From assembly GCF_900324475.1 (NCBI RefSeq), contig NZ_LT992502.1, positions 3,162,001 through 3,226,000 of the forward strand: DNA of 64,000 nucleotides, in the 5' to 3' direction. Below the pieces are notes generated by a model. It did no database searches. It saw only the letters and a list, made by a program, of their open reading frames with translations, and had not been told where the DNA came from. Of the stretch, positions 30,602-39,848 are shown in pieces (the stretch's first letter is position 1; the number at the start of each line of letters is the position of its first letter). This stretch comes from Enterobacter bugandensis. GTDB taxonomy: Bacteria; Pseudomonadota; Gammaproteobacteria; Enterobacterales; Enterobacteriaceae. A program made the translations under genes and the position numbers.

Positions 30602-30607
30602 ATCATA
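30602..30607 (-). promoter_or_regulatory. Predicted -10 of the mglBAC promoter
   Basis: TATGAT on the minus strand; the implied start near 30595 lies 41.5 bp from the centre of the perfect CRP site, the class II arrangement, so no good -35 is needed. Confidence 0.65.
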
Positions 30608-30628
30608 GTCAGCGCCTTGTTAAGATAC

Positions 30629-30644
30629 TGTGAATTTACTCACA
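30629..30644 (-). promoter_or_regulatory. CRP site of mglBAC
   Basis: TGTGA-ATTTAC-TCACA is a perfect match to the CRP consensus arms. Together with the GalS-type operator next to it this gives catabolite and galactose control, as known in E. coli. Confidence 0.85.
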
Positions 30645-30646
30645 GA

Positions 30647-30662
30647 TTGAAAACGGTTACAT
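30647..30662 (-). promoter_or_regulatory. GalR/GalS operator of mglBAC
   Basis: TTGAAAACGGTTACAT matches the GalR/GalS consensus GTGNAANCGNTTNCAC at every fixed position except the outer pair. It abuts the CRP site on its upstream side and lies between the galS stop and the mgl promoter. Confidence 0.75.
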
Positions 30663-30674
30663 CACCTGGTGTAA

Positions 30675-31697
30675 TCAGTTAGTGATCGGAACCACAATTT
30701 GCCGGGCGGCGACGGAATGACGACGCACCAGCGTCGGCATGAAGCAGTGAGTTGCCCCCGGATCCAGCAGCCCTGCCGCTCCCTGTAGCGCCAGCTCGGT
30801 CGCCAGTTTTGCCATAGAAGCAATGGGATAGCGCACCGTAGTCAGCTGCGGGTCGGTGTAACGGGCAATCGGAATATCATCGAAACCAATCAATGACAAA
30901 TGCTGTGGCACCGCAATGCCGTTATCCTTCAGCGCAGTCAGCGCACCTGCCGCCATGCTGTCGTTATAGGCAAACACGGCAGAAAGCTGCAGATTACGGC
31001 CCAGCAGTTCCACCATTGCCGCCTCACCGCCCTGCATATCCGGCGTGCCGGTGCCAATCCAGCTTTCTGATGGCGTAATACCGTGCTCTTTCAGGGCGTT
31101 TTGCCACCCCTCACGCCGCAGCTCGTCATCTTCAATGTGATGGCTGGAGGCCAGATAGCCGATCCGCTGATGACCGTTATTGATGAGCATTTTGGTGGCC
31201 ATCATGGCGCCGCTGACGTTATCCAGCCCGACACAGCGGTGGGCATAGCCCGGGACGATGCGGTTGATCAACACCATGCCCGGGATCTGCTCCATAAACC
31301 CGACCAGCTCTTCATCGCTTAAGGCTTTTGAGTGAACAATCAGGGCGTTGCAGCGCTGACGGATCAGTACTTCAATGGCATAACGCTCCTTTTCCGCCTC
31401 GTGATAGCTGTTGCCAATCAGCACGTATTTCTGATGCTGCTGGGCGACCACATCGACCGCTTTCACCAGCGCACCGAAAAAGGCATCCGAGACATCCATT
31501 ACCACCACGCCGATGGTATCGCTGACCTGTGTTGCCAGCGCCTGCGCGTTGGCATTTGGCCGGTACCCGAGTTGAGTCACGGCTTTCATTACGGTTTCAC
31601 GGGTTTCAGGGCTGACCAGCGCGCTGTTGTTCAGCACGCGGGAGACGGTAGCCACAGAAACGCCCGCCAGACGGGCGACGTCACGAATGGTGATCAT
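30675..31697 (-). CDS. galS: Galactose isorepressor GalS
   Basis: LacI-family repressor of 340 residues. The N-terminal helix-turn-helix and hinge ([20 protein letters not shown] to about residue 60) precede the periplasmic-binding-protein-like sensor domain. D-galactose is the inducer in E. coli, and mglBAC and galS itself are main targets. The start ATG is 8 nt from AAGGA; an ATG three codons upstream is too near that site. The C-terminus (QIVVPITN) is a few residues shorter than in E. coli. It lies directly upstream of mglB on the same strand. Confidence 0.96.
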   Translation of the reverse strand: MITIRDVARLAGVSVATVSRVLNNSALVSPETRETVMKAVTQLGYRPNANAQALATQVSDTIGVVVMDVSDAFFGALVKAVDVVAQQHQKYVLIGNSYHEAEKERYAIEVLIRQRCNALIVHSKALSDEELVGFMEQIPGMVLINRIVPGYAHRCVGLDNVSGAMMATKMLINNGHQRIGYLASSHHIEDDELRREGWQNALKEHGITPSESWIGTGTPDMQGGEAAMVELLGRNLQLSAVFAYNDSMAAGALTALKDNGIAVPQHLSLIGFDDIPIARYTDPQLTTVRYPIASMAKLATELALQGAAGLLDPGATHCFMPTLVRRHSVAARQIVVPITN

Positions 31698-31806
31698 ATT
31701 CACCATCCTTCAAAGAATTGCAGCAACTCACAGACACCCCCTGTGTTTAGCAAGGTGGCTATTTTGGCAGCGAGAGAAAGGGGACTACGTGAAGAAGCTC
31801 ACACTC

Positions 31807-31854
31807 ATGAAAACGCTTACATCCGTTTTGTTAATGATTGTGATCCAGATCGTT
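31807..31854 (-). promoter_or_regulatory. galS control region: GalR/GalS operator and possible CRP site
   Basis: ATGAAAACGCTTACAT (31807-31822) fits the GalR/GalS consensus except for the outer bases, evidence for autoregulation. TGTGA-N6-TCGTT (31839-31854) is a half-good CRP match that runs into the yeiB stop codon. Confidence 0.6.
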
Positions 31855-33010
31855 ATCTGGATGTATTACTCAATGATACCCCCGAAGCATGTGCGGTTAA
31901 CTGACGCCACACCCACTCCAGCGGTCCCTGGCGGAAATAACGCAGCCAGATGACAGAAAACGCCAGGTTTACTATCCAGACCGGAATAACAAACGCCATT
32001 AGTCCGAGGCGGTCGAATTTCATAAACAGGCCAAAGCGATAGAAAATCGTGGTGCAGATCAGCGTCTGCAGGAGGTAATTACTTAACGCCATCCGCCCAA
32101 CGCAGGCTACGGCGCTGACGATCCACAGGCGAGAAAGCTGCGGCCAGAAACCATAGATCAGCGCCGCATAGCCGATGGTCTGGAACGGCGCGCTCAATTC
32201 ACGCGGCGCCTGCAGCAGGAACGCGCACCAGCGGTAATCCCAGTGAAGGTGCCACTGCGCCATCACCGCCGGAAGGTTAATCAGCACGCCCAGCAGGACC
32301 AGCCCCGCGCCGGTGCGGCGGTAGTGACGCAGGCTGAATTCCCCTTTCAGCCAGCCGGTGCGCATCAGTGACGCGCCCATCAGCATCATGCCCGCCAGCT
32401 GCCAGCCGTATTGCGCCCCCAGGGCAAGCAGATTGTCGCCCAGCATATCCGCACGGTTGCTTATCGCTTCCGTACCGCCCTTCAGCTTCCAGTACTGCTC
32501 GTACTGGAGGTTAGCGGCGTCCGGGATCCAGGAACGGTTTGTCGCGTCACCGGAGATCAGCCCCAGCAAAAGCAGGACACCGAGCCCCATGAGATAGAGC
32601 ATCACGCCGGTGTTAAACAGGCTTTTCACGCTGTGCGCGTCGCGAATCAGCCGCCAGCAGATCAGCCCGACTAACCCATAAGCGAGAAGAATATCACCGT
32701 CCCAGAAGAACAGGCCGTGGATAAAGCCGAGAATTGCCAGCAGCGTTAAGCGCGACTGGATCCAGCGCGTGCCGCGTTTGAGCAGAAGCTGCAGGCCCGC
32801 GCCAAACAGCAGCGCAAACAGCGTGAGGAATTTAACCTGGGCAAACAGGTCGAGGATCGCCCACGTCCAGGCATCGCTTCGGGTGATGTCGCCGTACCAG
32901 GCGGGATTGAGGTAAGCGGCCTTCGGCAGACCGAAGGCGCTGATATTCAGCAGCAGGATACCCAGAATGGCGACGCCGCGAACAAAATCGAGCGTGACGT
33001 TTCGCTCCAT
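31853..33010 (-). CDS. yeiB: DUF418 inner membrane protein YeiB
   Basis: Polytopic membrane protein of 385 residues, same length as E. coli YeiB, DUF418 family. About ten hydrophobic segments; hallmark stretches are MERNVTLDFVRGVAILGILLLN, FDGDILLAYG-like WDGDILLAYGLVGL and NYLLQTLICTTIFY, and the C-terminus is RYFRQGPLEWVWRQLT. Function unknown, though similarity to acyltransferase-3-type proteins has been noted. It starts 18 bp after the folE stop, so yeiB and folE probably share a transcript. Confidence 0.94.
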   Translation of the reverse strand: MERNVTLDFVRGVAILGILLLNISAFGLPKAAYLNPAWYGDITRSDAWTWAILDLFAQVKFLTLFALLFGAGLQLLLKRGTRWIQSRLTLLAILGFIHGLFFWDGDILLAYGLVGLICWRLIRDAHSVKSLFNTGVMLYLMGLGVLLLLGLISGDATNRSWIPDAANLQYEQYWKLKGGTEAISNRADMLGDNLLALGAQYGWQLAGMMLMGASLMRTGWLKGEFSLRHYRRTGAGLVLLGVLINLPAVMAQWHLHWDYRWCAFLLQAPRELSAPFQTIGYAALIYGFWPQLSRLWIVSAVACVGRMALSNYLLQTLICTTIFYRFGLFMKFDRLGLMAFVIPVWIVNLAFSVIWLRYFRQGPLEWVWRQLTAHASGVSLSNTSR

Positions 33011-33028
33011 GGTCCCTGCCCTGTCTGA

Positions 33029-33695
33029 TTAGTTGTGGTGACGCACGGCGCGCAGGAACTCCTGGCGGGTGTTCTGGCTCGATTTAAACAGGCCGCCCAG
33101 CGAGGTGGTGGTGGTCGCACTGGTCGCATCACGCACGCCGCGCGCTTTCACGCAGTAGTGCACCGCATCAATAGAGACCGCCACGTTATTGGTACCCAGC
33201 AGCGTTTGCAGCGCGATCAGGATCTGCTGCGTCAGACGCTCCTGCACCTGAGGGCGCTGCGCGAAGAACTGCACAATACGGTTGATCTTCGACAGGCCAA
33301 TCACCGTGTCTTTCGGGATATACGCCACGGTCGCTTTACCGTCGATGGTCACGAAATGGTGCTCGCAGGTGCTGGTCAGCGTAATATCACGGACCGTCAC
33401 CATCTCATCCACCTTCATCTTGTTTTCGATGACGGTAATTTTCGGGAAGTTGGCGTAATCCAGTCCGGAGAAAATTTCGTCAACGTACATTTTCGCGATA
33501 CGCTTGGGCGTCTCCATCAGGCTGTCATCGCTCAGATCGAGATTCAGCAGTTGCATGATCTCGGTCATATGCCCGGAAATCAGACTTTTACGGGTTTCAT
33601 TGTCCATATCCTGAACGGGCGGACGCAGTGGCGTTTCAAGACCGCGCGCGAGCAGGGTCGTGGACCAGGGCAGCTTCTTTACTGAGTGATGACAT
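33029..33695 (-). pseudogene. folE: GTP cyclohydrolase I with an apparent 2-nt deletion (frameshift) near codon 13
   Basis: FolE turns GTP into dihydroneopterin triphosphate, the first step of folate synthesis. The gene reads normally from the ATG at 33695 (AGGAG upstream; [13 protein letters not shown]) and, in another frame, from LLARGLETP to the stop. The span is 667 nt where the 222-residue family needs 669, so two bases are missing at about 33655-33660. From the ATG the frame ends after 19 codons at TGA 33638-33636. All catalytic parts follow the break: TSTCEHHF with zinc ligands, and HYCVKARG. An internal ATG at 33607 could give a 192-residue protein. A sequencing or assembly error in a near-essential gene is at least as likely as a real mutation. 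Confidence 0.85.
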
Positions 33696-33797
33696 TTTGT
33701 TCTCCTGCAGGTGTGGCGTCTTTCGCCCTCGTTGTGGCAAAAGTATGCGCTCATTGTGCGTGAGGCGACGCACATAATCCAGTATTCACGACGATAA

Positions 33798-34946
33798 TTA
33801 TTGCAATTGCTGTTGCCTTTCAGCGTGGCGATTCCAGACCAGGGCACCTGCGACAAACAGCGCAACGCCAGCCAGCCCCAGCGCAGGCTCCAGCCGGTGG
33901 GTTAGCCAGGTTGATAACGCCGAGGTCACCGGCCCCACCAATTGCCCGATGGCATACCCGGTGGTGAGCAGCCCCGCCATATAGCGCGTGTGGTGTGGCG
34001 CCAGCTCGCGGCCGTATAAAAGAGAGAGCTGCACCGCGCAGAGGAACCCGCCTCCCACCAGCAGCCCGCCCGTCAGCAAGCCGCCAATGCCCGGCAACAG
34101 CCAGGCCGCCAGCACGCCCGCGCCCTGTAACCACAGCACGATAGCCAGCCTGCGGTTAGCCGTTGAGGTGTGGCGCAAAAGAATGCTGAGCGCAATCCCC
34201 ACCACGGCCGCGGCACCAAAAATCGGCCAGACAAACTGGGCAAACAGGCTGCCGGGAAAACGCACCGCCGCCATTTGCGAAAGGAAGGTCGCCGGAAGGA
34301 TATAGCCAAATCCCGCCAGGCTGTAGCTCCAGACCAGGCGCTTGAGATCCGTCGTCAGCAACAGCGGCTCTGGCGCGCTGCCGGGTCGATGAAGCTGTCC
34401 GGAACGCGGCAAATAGCGCGCCACCAGCGCGACCAATACCAGCGCCAGCACGCCGTAGATTTGCCACGCCGCACCGGCCGAAAGGGATTTCGCCTGAATA
34501 TAGACCGCGAGCAGGCCGCTCAGGGCGATGCCCGCGCCAGGACCAGCAAACACGGCGGCACTGAGCCCCGGTTTACCCAGCTGTCCCAGCCGCTCGTTGC
34601 TCCAGGCGGCAATCAGCACCATTGACCAGCCGCTCATGCAGCCAATCACAAAGCGCAGCAGGCCGTGCACAACGGCGTTATCCGCGGCGGCGGAGAGCAA
34701 GGTCAGCGCAACCGCACCGGTGATGCCAAGCCAGAGTCGCGTTTCAACAAAGCGGTGGGCCCGCATGGCATCCCATGCGCCCACCAGATAGCCCAGATAA
34801 TTCATCGCCGCCACCAGACCTGCGCTGGTGAGCGTGAGTTGCCCGGCGGCAATCATCAGCGGCACCTGAGGCGTAAAGGCGAAGCGCCCTATCCCCATCG
34901 CCACCACCAGAACGACAAACCCACTAAGCGCAATACGCAGCGCCAT
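33798..34946 (-). CDS. YbfB/YjiJ-family MFS transporter
   Basis: Inner-membrane transporter of 382 residues with about 12 hydrophobic helices. The opening [20 protein letters not shown] then [11 protein letters not shown] is typical of the MFS_4 (YbfB/YjiJ, DUF1228) group. The substrate is unknown; such genes are often next to LysR regulators, but none is here. It sits between folE and yeiG, which are neighbours in E. coli, so this is an insertion or a lost ancestral gene. Divergent from yeiG, sharing a 138-bp control region with a palindrome. The end reads HAERQQQLQ. Confidence 0.88.
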   Translation of the reverse strand: MALRIALSGFVVLVVAMGIGRFAFTPQVPLMIAAGQLTLTSAGLVAAMNYLGYLVGAWDAMRAHRFVETRLWLGITGAVALTLLSAAADNAVVHGLLRFVIGCMSGWSMVLIAAWSNERLGQLGKPGLSAAVFAGPGAGIALSGLLAVYIQAKSLSAGAAWQIYGVLALVLVALVARYLPRSGQLHRPGSAPEPLLLTTDLKRLVWSYSLAGFGYILPATFLSQMAAVRFPGSLFAQFVWPIFGAAAVVGIALSILLRHTSTANRRLAIVLWLQGAGVLAAWLLPGIGGLLTGGLLVGGGFLCAVQLSLLYGRELAPHHTRYMAGLLTTGYAIGQLVGPVTSALSTWLTHRLEPALGLAGVALFVAGALVWNRHAERQQQLQ

Positions 34947-35055
34947 GACCGCTCCAATTGTTAAAGAAAAGTAAATTTATGATGCAGCATCTCGCCGCTC
35001 CGCGAAAGTGAAAGTTGCTCACAGGTAAATGAAAACGCTGTATTATGGCTCTAAT

Positions 35056-35067
35056 GAATAGCTATTC
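35056..35067. promoter_or_regulatory. Palindrome GAATAGCTATTC before yeiG
   Basis: A 12-bp perfect palindrome with outer AATGA / TCATT arms lies 18-29 bp upstream of the yeiG ATG, in the region shared with the divergent MFS gene. It looks like an operator for an unidentified regulator. Confidence 0.45.
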
Positions 35068-35084
35068 TCATTAAGGAGCCCTGC

Positions 35085-35912
35085 ATGGAACTGCTCGAAG
35101 AGCACCGTTGTTTTGAAGGTCGACAGCAGCGCTGGCGGCACGACTCCACCACGCTGAACTGTGCTATGACGTTCAGCATTTTCCTGCCCCCGACGGAAAA
35201 TCCGCCGGTTCTATTCTGGCTTTCAGGCCTGACGTGTAATGACGAAAACTTCACTACCAAAGCGGGCGCGCAGCGTATTGCGGCCGAGCTGGGCATTGCG
35301 CTGGTGATGCCCGACACCAGCCCGCGCGGCGATGATGTGGCGGACGATGCCGGGTACGACCTGGGCAAAGGTGCCGGATTTTATCTCAACGCCACCGAGC
35401 AGCCGTGGGCGAGCCATTACCGCATGTATGACTACATTCGCGACGAGCTGCCAGCGCTGATTAAGGCCGAATTTACGGTGAGCGACCGCTGCGCCATCAG
35501 CGGGCACTCCATGGGCGGGCACGGGGCGTTAATCATGGCGCTGAAAAACCCGGGGAAATACACCAGCGTCTCTGCGTTCGCGCCGATTGTGAACCCAACG
35601 CAGGTGCCGTGGGGACAAAAAGCTTTCACAAACTATCTGGGTAAAGATGAAGAGAAATGGCAGGAATGGGACAGCTGCGCGCTGATGCTGGCAAGCCGGA
35701 CGGAAGATGCGATTCCGATGCTTATCGACCAGGGTGATGCGGATCAGTTCCTCGCCGGACAGTTACAGCCAGCGGTTCTGGCTGAAGCGGCGCGCCAGAA
35801 GGACTGGCCGCTGACGCTGCGCATTCAGCCCGGGTATGACCACAGCTATTACTTTATGGCGTCCTTTATTGAAGATCATCTCCGCTTCCATGCGGAACAT
35901 CTGTTCAGGTAA
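35085..35912 (+). CDS. yeiG: S-formylglutathione hydrolase YeiG
   Basis: Cytoplasmic alpha/beta hydrolase (esterase D family), 275 residues, that splits S-formylglutathione to formate and glutathione in formaldehyde detoxification. The nucleophile is Ser142 in GHSMGGHG, with Asp in IDQGDADQF and His in PGYDHSYYF completing the triad; [12 protein letters not shown] is the oxyanion segment. The start follows AAGGAGCCCTGC. No formaldehyde dehydrogenase (frmA) is next to it. Three residues shorter than E. coli YeiG. Confidence 0.96.
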   Translation: MELLEEHRCFEGRQQRWRHDSTTLNCAMTFSIFLPPTENPPVLFWLSGLTCNDENFTTKAGAQRIAAELGIALVMPDTSPRGDDVADDAGYDLGKGAGFYLNATEQPWASHYRMYDYIRDELPALIKAEFTVSDRCAISGHSMGGHGALIMALKNPGKYTSVSAFAPIVNPTQVPWGQKAFTNYLGKDEEKWQEWDSCALMLASRTEDAIPMLIDQGDADQFLAGQLQPAVLAEAARQKDWPLTLRIQPGYDHSYYFMASFIEDHLRFHAEHLFR

Positions 35913-36020
35913 GTTCAGCCTTTTTGCCCGGTAGCCTCCTGCATACCGGGCCTTTCCCCTCCCCCTCATTTACATAGTTCTATCCGCTTGAATCCAGGCT
36001 GGTTTCCTTTCACTCTCCTC

Positions 36021-36053
36021 AAACACAAATGATTTCAATTATCATTTGTGTTT
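36021..36053. promoter_or_regulatory. Fur-type operator of cirA in a 13-bp inverted repeat
   Basis: AAACACAAATGAT, a 7-nt spacer, and ATCATTTGTGTTT form a perfect inverted repeat. The core resembles the Fur box (AATGAT...ATCATT). It lies about 130 bp upstream of cirA, whose iron-Fur repression is established in E. coli. Confidence 0.75.
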
Positions 36054-36180
36054 ACAATTCTTCATTCTTTTGTACAATTCCAGGCTCTTCTCCATCTTAA
36101 AGAGTTCTTAAAAGACAAAAACATACAGTTCTCAGGGTTATCCTGATGGAGTTTTATTCATTTTTATACGGAATGTACAA

Positions 36181-38166
36181 ATGACAATACCCCGCATTAA
36201 GCTCCTGGCCGTCGCCGTTGGCGCTGCCACATTCACCCCTCTCGTTCACGCAGCCGATCAGGACACCGTTGTCGTCACCGCGACGGGTTTTGAACAAAAG
36301 ATCCAGAATGCCCCCGCCTCCATCTCTGTTATTTCGAAACAGCAGATTGAAGATAAAGCCTACCGTGATGTTACCGATGCCCTGAGAGACGTCCCGGGCG
36401 TGGTCGTCACCGGCGGCGGGAGTAGCAGTGATATCAGCATTCGCGGCATGGCATCTCAGTACACCTTGTTCCTCGTGAACGGCAAACGCGTCAGTACGCG
36501 AAGCACCCGCCCAAACAGCGACAACTCGGGTATTGAACAAGGCTGGCTGCCGCCGCTGGAGTCCATTGAGCGCATTGAGGTTATCCGCGGCCCGATGTCC
36601 TCACTTTACGGCTCCGATGCGATGGGTGGCGTCATCAACGTCATTACCAAAAAAGTCTCAAACACTAAAGCCTGGACCGGTTCGTTGCACGGCGATGCAA
36701 CCTTCCAGGAAAACCATGATTCCGGCGATATCTTCCAGACCAACGCCTACGCTTCTGGTCCTCTGATTGACGGTCTGCTTGGCGCAAAAGTGACGGGGCT
36801 GTTGTCACGCCGCGCCGAAGATAAAATCGTGAACGGGTATAACGAGCAGAAAATGCGTAACGGTGGCATTACCCTGAACTTCACGCCGGACGAGAAGAAC
36901 GATTTCGACCTCGACTTTGCTCGCGAGCTTCAGGACAGAAACAGCACGCCAGGGATGTCGAAAGCGGCTGAAACCTGCCGGGGAACAACCTGTACGCCAA
37001 ATACCAAAAGCGACTCGCGCTATGAGCACACGACCTACTCGTTAACCCACAGCGGGTATTACGACGACTTCAATACCACCAGCTATATCCAGCAGGAAGA
37101 GACCAATAATCCAGGTCGCGAAATGCGCTCCTATAACACCACCTTCAACAACCAGAACCAGATTTTCCTCGGCGATCATACGTTGACCCTCGGCGGACAG
37201 TATCGGTATGAGAAACTGCGCGACAAGGGCAATCAGCTGGAAGCGGCGGACGGTCTGAATAAACTGACGCGCTGGAGCTGGGCCCTGTTTGCCGAAGATG
37301 AATGGTCAATGACGGAAAGTTTTACGTTGACCGGCGGCCTGCGTATGGACAAAGACCAAAACTACGGGACGAACTGGACGCCGCGCGGTTACGGCGTATG
37401 GCACCTGGCCGATCACTGGACGTTGAAAGGCGGGGTTTCGGCTGGCTATCGTGCGCCGGATCTGCGTCAGTCGTCTGCCAGCTGGGGCCAGGTAACGGGT
37501 GGCGGCCGTCTTGACGGTATCATCGTCGGCAACCCGGATCTGAAACCAGAGAAGAGCCTGAGCGAAGAGCTCGCCCTGCTCTGGGATAACAACGATAACC
37601 TGAATGCCGGCGTGACGCTGTTTAATACCGACTTCAAGGACAAGATTACGGAAGTTCGCCGCTGTAACAGCAGCGCCGATCCCGCCTGTACGATTGGCGA
37701 TCACAGCTATGATTTCGTGAGCGACCGCGTTAACGTGGACAAAGCCAACATGCGCGGCGTGGAGTCCTCCTTCGGCTGGAAAATCTCACGCGATGTAAAC
37801 TGGACCGCAAACTATACCTATACCGAATCTGAGCAGAAGAGCGGTCAGTTCTCAGGCAAGCCGCTGAACAAGATGCCGAAGCACATGTTCAACACTACCC
37901 TGGACTGGCAGGCGACGCCCGACGTCGGTTTCTGGAGCCGTCTGAACCTTCGCGGTAAAACGTCTGAGTACCTGAGCCGCACGTCAATGTCCCAGGGCAC
38001 ACCGTCCTACACTCAGGTTGATGTCGGTCTGCGCTACAACGCGAACAAAAACCTGCTGGTTACCGCCGGTGTGTATAACGTGCTGGATAAGCAGATTGAC
38101 TACGACACGTATGACACCGTGCTGGACGGGCGTCGCTATACGGTTGGCATGACCTACAGCTTCTGA
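36181..38166 (+). CDS. cirA: Catecholate siderophore/colicin I receptor CirA
   Basis: TonB-dependent outer-membrane receptor of 661 residues for ferric dihydroxybenzoyl-serine and related catecholates; also a port for colicin Ia and for catechol-bearing antibiotics such as cefiderocol. Signal peptide to about residue 24 (LVHA), then the TonB box DTVVVTA (28-34), plug domain (about 40-155, with GVVVTGGG and SIRGM), and a 22-strand barrel ending VGMTYSF with the terminal Phe. Cysteine pairs occur in ETCRGTTC and RRCNSSADPAC, likely loop disulphides. Fur-type operator upstream. Convergent with lysP. No frameshift seen. Confidence 0.97.
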   Translation: MTIPRIKLLAVAVGAATFTPLVHAADQDTVVVTATGFEQKIQNAPASISVISKQQIEDKAYRDVTDALRDVPGVVVTGGGSSSDISIRGMASQYTLFLVNGKRVSTRSTRPNSDNSGIEQGWLPPLESIERIEVIRGPMSSLYGSDAMGGVINVITKKVSNTKAWTGSLHGDATFQENHDSGDIFQTNAYASGPLIDGLLGAKVTGLLSRRAEDKIVNGYNEQKMRNGGITLNFTPDEKNDFDLDFARELQDRNSTPGMSKAAETCRGTTCTPNTKSDSRYEHTTYSLTHSGYYDDFNTTSYIQQEETNNPGREMRSYNTTFNNQNQIFLGDHTLTLGGQYRYEKLRDKGNQLEAADGLNKLTRWSWALFAEDEWSMTESFTLTGGLRMDKDQNYGTNWTPRGYGVWHLADHWTLKGGVSAGYRAPDLRQSSASWGQVTGGGRLDGIIVGNPDLKPEKSLSEELALLWDNNDNLNAGVTLFNTDFKDKITEVRRCNSSADPACTIGDHSYDFVSDRVNVDKANMRGVESSFGWKISRDVNWTANYTYTESEQKSGQFSGKPLNKMPKHMFNTTLDWQATPDVGFWSRLNLRGKTSEYLSRTSMSQGTPSYTQVDVGLRYNANKNLLVTAGVYNVLDKQIDYDTYDTVLDGRRYTVGMTYSF

Positions 38167-38174
38167 TCTGCCCA

Positions 38175-38202
38175 TAAAAAAGCCCGCTCGGTTGAGCGGG
38201 CT
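38175..38202 (-). terminator. Terminator of lysP
   Basis: AGCCCGCTC, loop GGTT, GAGCGGGCT; on the minus strand a six-T tract follows. It also stands right after the cirA stop. Nearly identical to the mglBAC terminator at 26711-26736. Confidence 0.9.
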
Positions 38203-38220
38203 GAAAGAGAGGAAGCGCGG

Positions 38221-39690
38221 TTATTGTTTAAATCGTTCCGGGAAATCCATTTCACTGTAGCGAACGAAGCGGGTTCCTTTCGTCAGTTTGTAGCCAAACC
38301 AGATGATCAGGAACAGCGGAATACCAATGTAGGTCGCCGTGACGGCACCCCAGTCAATGGTGTCCGCAAGGAAGGCCTCATAGTTCTGACCCAGAGTAAT
38401 GATCAGGCACAGAACGAAGGCGAAAATCGGCCCCAGCGGGAAGAACCCTGAACGGTACGGCAGGTTATTCAGGTCATGACCCTGCATGACGTAGCCGCGA
38501 CGGAAACGGTAGTGGCTGATGGCAATGCCCAGCCAGGCGATAAAGCCCGTCATCCCGGAGGTGTTAAGCAGCCACAGGTACACCGTCTGGTTGCCGAACA
38601 TGGAGGTCAGGAAGCACAGGCCGGCAATCACCGTGGTGGCATACAGCGCGTTGCGCGGTACGCCGCCGCGGGACAGTTTCGAGAAAATGCGCGGCGCTTT
38701 GCCGTCGCAGGCCAGGGTATAAAGCATACGGGTGGAGGCGTACATGCCGGAGTTACCCGCCGACAGCACCGCCGTCAGGATCACCGCATTCATTACCGCC
38801 GCCGCTGAGAGCAGGCCCGCGTGCTGGAAGACCAGGGTGAACGGGCTGACGCTGATGTCTTTCACGTCGTTACGCAGCAGGCTTGGATCGGTATACGGAA
38901 TGATCAGGCTGATAATCAAAATAGCGAACACGTAGAACAGCAGGATACGCCAGAACACCTGACGCACCGCGCGCGGAATGTTCTTCTCCGGGTTTTCGGA
39001 TTCACCGGCCGCGATACCAATCAGCTCCGTGCCCTGGAAGGAGAAGCCGACAATCATCGCCACGCCAATCATCGCCGAGAAGCCCCCGGCAAACGGCGCG
39101 TCGCCGATGGTCCAGTTACTCCAGCCCGCAGGTTCAGCCCCTTTGAAAATACCCACGATCATCGCCACGCCGACGACGATAAAGATGATGACGGTGGCCA
39201 CTTTGATCAAAGAGAACCAGTATTCCGCTTCGCCAAAGCCGCGCACGGAGATGTAGTTCAGCAGGAAGATGACGGCGAGGAACAGGGCGCTCCAGATCCA
39301 GCCCGGCGTGTCCGGGAACCACCAGGTCATCACCAGCTGCGCGGCGACGAGGTCCACGGCGATGGTGACGGCCCAGTTGTACCAGTAATTCCAGCCCAGC
39401 GCGAAGCCGAAGCCTTCCTCAACGTATTTTTGTCCGTAGGTCGAAAACGAACCTGACACCGGCATGTATGCCGCCAGTTCGCCCAGGCTGGTCATCAGGA
39501 AATAAACCATCAGGCCAATCAGGATATAAGAGAATAATGCCCCACCCGGGCCGGCTGCCGAAATCGTTGCGCCAGAGGCAACGAAAAGACCTGTACCGAT
39601 AGAGCCGCCAATGGCGATCATCGTCAGGTGACGCGCCTTGAGTTCACGACGTAGCGTGGGCGCTTCTGTGGTTTTAGTTTCTGAAACCAT
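38221..39690 (-). CDS. lysP: Lysine-specific permease LysP
   Basis: Amino acid-polyamine-organocation (AAT family) permease with 12 membrane helices, 489 residues as in E. coli. Signature stretches: MIAIGGSIGTGLFVASG in helix 1, NYWYNWA, FSFQGTELIGIAAGESENPEKNIPRA in helix 6 and after. It imports lysine with protons and in E. coli also tunes the CadC acid-response sensor. Expression is controlled by ArgP and Lrp in E. coli; no site was assigned here. Upstream (39691-39848) is A+T-rich followed by a GC-rich repeat. Confidence 0.97.
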   Translation of the reverse strand: MVSETKTTEAPTLRRELKARHLTMIAIGGSIGTGLFVASGATISAAGPGGALFSYILIGLMVYFLMTSLGELAAYMPVSGSFSTYGQKYVEEGFGFALGWNYWYNWAVTIAVDLVAAQLVMTWWFPDTPGWIWSALFLAVIFLLNYISVRGFGEAEYWFSLIKVATVIIFIVVGVAMIVGIFKGAEPAGWSNWTIGDAPFAGGFSAMIGVAMIVGFSFQGTELIGIAAGESENPEKNIPRAVRQVFWRILLFYVFAILIISLIIPYTDPSLLRNDVKDISVSPFTLVFQHAGLLSAAAVMNAVILTAVLSAGNSGMYASTRMLYTLACDGKAPRIFSKLSRGGVPRNALYATTVIAGLCFLTSMFGNQTVYLWLLNTSGMTGFIAWLGIAISHYRFRRGYVMQGHDLNNLPYRSGFFPLGPIFAFVLCLIITLGQNYEAFLADTIDWGAVTATYIGIPLFLIIWFGYKLTKGTRFVRYSEMDFPERFKQ

Positions 39691-39817
39691 GTGAAAATGC
39701 TGTCCATTTAATAAATGAGGCGCAATTGTAGCAGACGATCTGCGTTCCTTCCGGCAGAAATACCCTGTTATAAGAGAGCTTCATGACGCGTCCAGGATTA
39801 TAAGTAACGCATTATTT

Positions 39818-39844
39818 TTCCCTCTCCCCTTTGGGGTGAGGGGC
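39818..39844. repeat. CCCTC/GAGGG dispersed palindrome, copy C, between lysP and yeiE
   Basis: CCCTCTCCCC, TTT, GGGGTGAGGGG forms a near-perfect hairpin ending just before the yeiE stop. Third member of the family seen at 14613-14639 and 17101-17130. Confidence 0.6.
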
Positions 39845-39848
39845 GCTT

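Noticed and set aside
33660..33780. MetJ boxes before folE
   Set aside because: Only isolated AGACGCC-like octamers were seen, not tandem MET boxes.
26710..38202. Identical 19-mer ATAAAAAAGCCCGCTCGGT at the mglBAC and lysP terminators as a mobile repeat
   Set aside because: Both are ordinary terminators with similar stems; the identity stops at the loop and the flanks are unrelated.
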